From Yanghanlia caeni (GTDB lineage: Bacteria; Pseudomonadota; Gammaproteobacteria; Burkholderiales; Burkholderiaceae_B): 64,000 nt of DNA. The notes below the pieces were generated by a model that was not told the DNA's origin, ran no database searches, and worked only from the letters and a program-made list of their open reading frames with translations. Of this stretch, positions 61,280-64,000 are shown one piece after another. Positions within the stretch are counted from its first letter, which is position 1. Every line of letters starts with the position of its first letter. Position numbers and translations under genes: made by a program. The stretch spans positions 27,056 through 91,055 of the forward strand of contig JAUZQE010000010.1 in assembly GCA_030733815.1 (NCBI GenBank). Reading direction: 5' to 3'.

Positions 61280-63892
61280 ATGTGTAAATGGATTGGTGAG
61301 TACCGCGCTATTACGCTCACTACTGGTGTCGATGAATACACCGGTACTGACGCCGACGATACATTCGATGCTCCTCTAAGCAGGGCTGGCGAGCTGCCGG
61401 TCACCGAGCAAACACTGCAGGGCATTGACAGCCTGGATGGCGGTGAAGGTAACGACGTACTCAACGCCAGCCTCAGCGGCTTCAGCGGTCTGTTCGACGC
61501 TCAAAACCCTGAAATTCAAAATATTGAGCAATACAATCTGACTGTGGCTGCAAACGGTGCAGCAGGCGGCTTGGACCTGGCCCGCGCCAGCGGCTACGAA
61601 GTCCTGCAAAACATCGACTCGCGCGGCGATCTCTTCCTCGGTAACGTCAATGTCAACGCCGAAGGCGGCGCCCCAACCATCGCCCTGACTAACGTCACAG
61701 GCGATACCGTCGTCGTCTACGATAGCGACGTCGCCGATATTGATGTACAAAACGTCACCGCCGACAAAGTTGGCCGTGATGGTAATAGCGCGGACCTGTC
61801 CATTGAGCTGGATAGCGGCGGCGACATCGACACGCTGAATCTCGAAGTATCCAACGGCGTGTACCTGAATCTGGATGACGATGCGGACCTCATCAAAAAC
61901 CTGAACATCAGCGGCTCGGGCATACTTGATCTCGAAGGCGACACCGATTTCAGCGAACTCGAAACCCTGGACAGCACAGAGTACACCGGTGACCTCAATC
62001 TTGATGTGTCCGGTAGCGCAGATCTCGAAAGCGTCAAGACTGGCGTTGGCGATGACAACGTCTTGGTAAGCAAAGACGCTGTGAACGGCGACCTCTCTGT
62101 TGACATGGGCGAAGGCGAAAACGCATTGTGGGTCGATGACGCCGATGATGATGTGGACCTGAGCAATCTGGACTTCACCGGTGGCGTAGCCAACGTTCAG
62201 ACCTTGGTACTGAATAATGATGTCCTCCTGAACAATGACGCCACCCTGGATCTGACCGGCTTTGACGAAAATCTGGGCACCGTGTTGTTCGACGAAGGCT
62301 TGGATGGCGACAACAACGAGCTGGCCGTCACTAGCCCCAATGCCGATTTGACACTGGCTTCCAACGGCAGCTTCGAAGACGTCGATCTGCACACAACCGG
62401 CGTAACCAATCTGACCGTTGACGTTACAGACGGCAATCTGGATATCGATCAGCTCAGCAGCTTTGAGGGAGTCGATGTTGACGCTAAGCTTGAAACGCTC
62501 ACGCTTAACCAAGTTGCAGATCCCGATGTATTCTCATACAGCGCGCTGGACATCACCAGCAATGCTGCGCACGATGTGAGCAATCTGCAGACTATCACAT
62601 CTACGGCCACAGGCAGCGCTTCTGTTGAAATCGATGCGAGCGGCTTAGACGCTGACGTCAACAGCTTGACCACGGTCAATGTGACATCGACGGGCGGTGA
62701 TGCCGGGGTGAAACTGCAAGGCGTTGCCGGGCAGCCATTTGTGGCTGGTGTGCAACAGGTGCAGGGGCTGGCAATCAGCACGTCAGCGGGTGTCGGTTCC
62801 GGCGTATTCCGTACCACTTCTGGTCAAGTGACCTTCGCCAGCGATCTGTTCACAGCCACAGGCGGCATCCTTACCATTCCGTATCAAACCACCACCTCAT
62901 TTCTCCCGTTTGATAACACTGCCGCAAATCACACCCAAGGTGCTATTAACGATATTATTGCGGCACTGAACGCTGGTAATTACGGCTTCACAGCTTCCAG
63001 CAATGCCGCAGGCAAGATCATCCTCACTTGGGATGATGCCAGCGATGAACAGCACCCTGACATCAACATTATTAACGTTGCTCCCCTCACGGAAGGCGTC
63101 CAAGGTACTCTGAACGCTGCTCTTGATCCTGCCGCCAACGTTCCTGGCGAAGCGGAAGTGCCGATGGAAATTGGCCAGGGCTTTGAAGCACTGACCGACA
63201 TCGTGGTCGATGCAGCAGAAGACGCCGAGGTTGATTTGACTGATGTCTACGGCGATGTCGATGGATTTACGGTTAATGCAACGGCTGTCGAAGATGTTGA
63301 CGTCTGGCTGAACAATACAGGTGCAACAGAAGTGACCGTGTCGGCAGGTGCCGACGCTTACATCGATGTCTGGGGCGACACTTACGGCAACCGGGATCTG
63401 GTTAGCATTACCGTCGTTGCCGACGAGGCTGAGGTGTGGCTGGCAGACGACCTGGCCAGCTTCGATGTACTGGACGTCTCCAATGTGGCAACCTATGTAA
63501 TGGTTGACGCGTCTGGTGCTGACTTTGGCTCCCTGGCTCTCGGTGAGTTCATCACGTATGAGATTGGCGCAACCAGCGACGGCGATAACGCGACGACCGA
63601 TGTCGACTTCATCGCTAACGTTGCTCGTGAAGTCTTCAGCTTCGTTGCCGATGATATCGGCAATGTAGTGATCACAGACTTCACTTGGGGTAATGATCCG
63701 GTGGCTGGCGATCGTCTCGATCTCTCGGCCTTCGCATCGAATGCCGGTCAACTGGTGTTCTCAGATGTCGGTGGTGACCTCGTCATTACCGATCTGGCTG
63801 GCGGTCTGAGCGACTTCGGCGGTTCTATCACCATCGTTGGTGCAGCTGGTGATGCTGCTGATGTAGCTGCGTTCAACATCATCTATGGCTAA
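61280..63892 (+). CDS. RTX/S-layer-like surface protein
   Basis: The protein has 870 residues. It begins MCKWIGEYR, then AITLTTGVDEYTGTDADDTF, the usual opening of these proteins, which normally have Met directly before AITL. The body is Asp/Asn-rich with repeated LxLxxNxxLxNDA-like beta segments. The end has VVITDFTWGNDPVAGDRLDL and a hydrophobic Gly/Ala C-terminus (IVGAAGDAADVAAFNIIYG) like type I secretion signals. There is no strong ribosome binding site before the ATG, so the 5' end may be a recombination junction. Downstream, 63893-64000 shows no gene. Confidence 0.8.
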   Translation: MCKWIGEYRAITLTTGVDEYTGTDADDTFDAPLSRAGELPVTEQTLQGIDSLDGGEGNDVLNASLSGFSGLFDAQNPEIQNIEQYNLTVAANGAAGGLDLARASGYEVLQNIDSRGDLFLGNVNVNAEGGAPTIALTNVTGDTVVVYDSDVADIDVQNVTADKVGRDGNSADLSIELDSGGDIDTLNLEVSNGVYLNLDDDADLIKNLNISGSGILDLEGDTDFSELETLDSTEYTGDLNLDVSGSADLESVKTGVGDDNVLVSKDAVNGDLSVDMGEGENALWVDDADDDVDLSNLDFTGGVANVQTLVLNNDVLLNNDATLDLTGFDENLGTVLFDEGLDGDNNELAVTSPNADLTLASNGSFEDVDLHTTGVTNLTVDVTDGNLDIDQLSSFEGVDVDAKLETLTLNQVADPDVFSYSALDITSNAAHDVSNLQTITSTATGSASVEIDASGLDADVNSLTTVNVTSTGGDAGVKLQGVAGQPFVAGVQQVQGLAISTSAGVGSGVFRTTSGQVTFASDLFTATGGILTIPYQTTTSFLPFDNTAANHTQGAINDIIAALNAGNYGFTASSNAAGKIILTWDDASDEQHPDINIINVAPLTEGVQGTLNAALDPAANVPGEAEVPMEIGQGFEALTDIVVDAAEDAEVDLTDVYGDVDGFTVNATAVEDVDVWLNNTGATEVTVSAGADAYIDVWGDTYGNRDLVSITVVADEAEVWLADDLASFDVLDVSNVATYVMVDASGADFGSLALGEFITYEIGATSDGDNATTDVDFIANVAREVFSFVADDIGNVVITDFTWGNDPVAGDRLDLSAFASNAGQLVFSDVGGDLVITDLAGGLSDFGGSITIVGAAGDAADVAAFNIIYG

Positions 63893-64000
63893 TCCACGTT
63901 CGATTAGATAAATAGAGATAAAACGTAAGCGTCCAGCCTTGACCGTCTTGAAGGCGTCCGCTGGATAGAGAGAATAGGTTCCAATCAAAAATACGTTGGA

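Noticed and set aside
3660..61280. Direct repeats that could be attL/attR
   Set aside because: Only very short matches such as CTAAGT were found between the left (3.9-8.5 kb) and right (60.6-61.3 kb) flanks, which is chance level.
1..64000. tRNA, rRNA or a diversity-generating retroelement
   Set aside because: No cloverleaf with a T-loop, no rRNA segment and no reverse transcriptase or template/variable repeat pair was seen.

Overview
The window is a GC-rich bacterial chromosome segment carrying an almost complete contractile-tailed prophage of roughly 52 kb, flanked by genes for large secreted RTX/S-layer-like proteins. High GC, RTX surface proteins, a DUF6447-type small protein and lambda-like head plus P2-like tail genes suggest a betaproteobacterium. 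That host assignment is inference, since no rRNA or tRNA gene lies in the window.

Layout. (1) 1-3.7 kb is host surface-protein DNA: the 3' part of an RTX/S-layer-like gene, a DUF6447 gene and a coiled-coil gene of unknown role. A truncated IS3 orfA (3.78-3.89 kb) and a second copy of a leader/terminator unit follow. (2) 4.0-8.5 kb is accessory DNA: a minus-strand FRG-domain + DUF2971 pair and a 763-residue orphan. (3) 8.5-19.9 kb is the early phage region: a sigma-like protein, an AAA ATPase, a DUF669-type protein, a PD-(D/E)XK nuclease, a DEAD/DEAH helicase, a primase-helicase, an iteron-like presumed origin (17.1-17.33 kb), an HNH nuclease and a RuvC-like resolvase. (4) 20-28.4 kb holds a GNAT toxin-like pair, a tail-completion gene, the small terminase, two tandem ParB-methyltransferase fusions and an inverted block of six small genes. 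Four of those six genes share a repeated promoter-like element. (5) 28.4-35.1 kb is the head module: terminase, gpW connector, portal, protease/scaffold (frameshifted), decoration protein, capsid and joining protein. (6) 35.05-55.97 kb is the tail and lysis module: baseplate V, PAAR, W, J, I, fibre genes, sheath, tube, E/E' with a T_TTT_TTG slippery site, tape measure, U, X, D, a holin, a GH108 endolysin and a second holin. (7) 56-61 kb is the right arm: a two-gene cargo cassette (RNase J-like beta-CASP hydrolase + PD-(D/E)XK nuclease) between two nearly identical terminators, then a NYN-domain RNase-like gene, the tyrosine integrase and an XRE regulator. (8) 61.3-63.9 kb is another RTX/S-layer-like gene.

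How it fits together. Early genes replicate and recombine the DNA, terminase packages it, and the methyltransferases presumably protect it. The right-arm cassette is the best candidate for an undescribed system: two nuclease-type proteins in tandem with their own strong ribosome binding site, bounded by duplicated terminators that would allow swapping by homologous recombination. The FRG/DUF2971 pair at the left is a second candidate defence or toxin unit. I found no convincing attL/attR repeat, so the exact prophage ends are not fixed.
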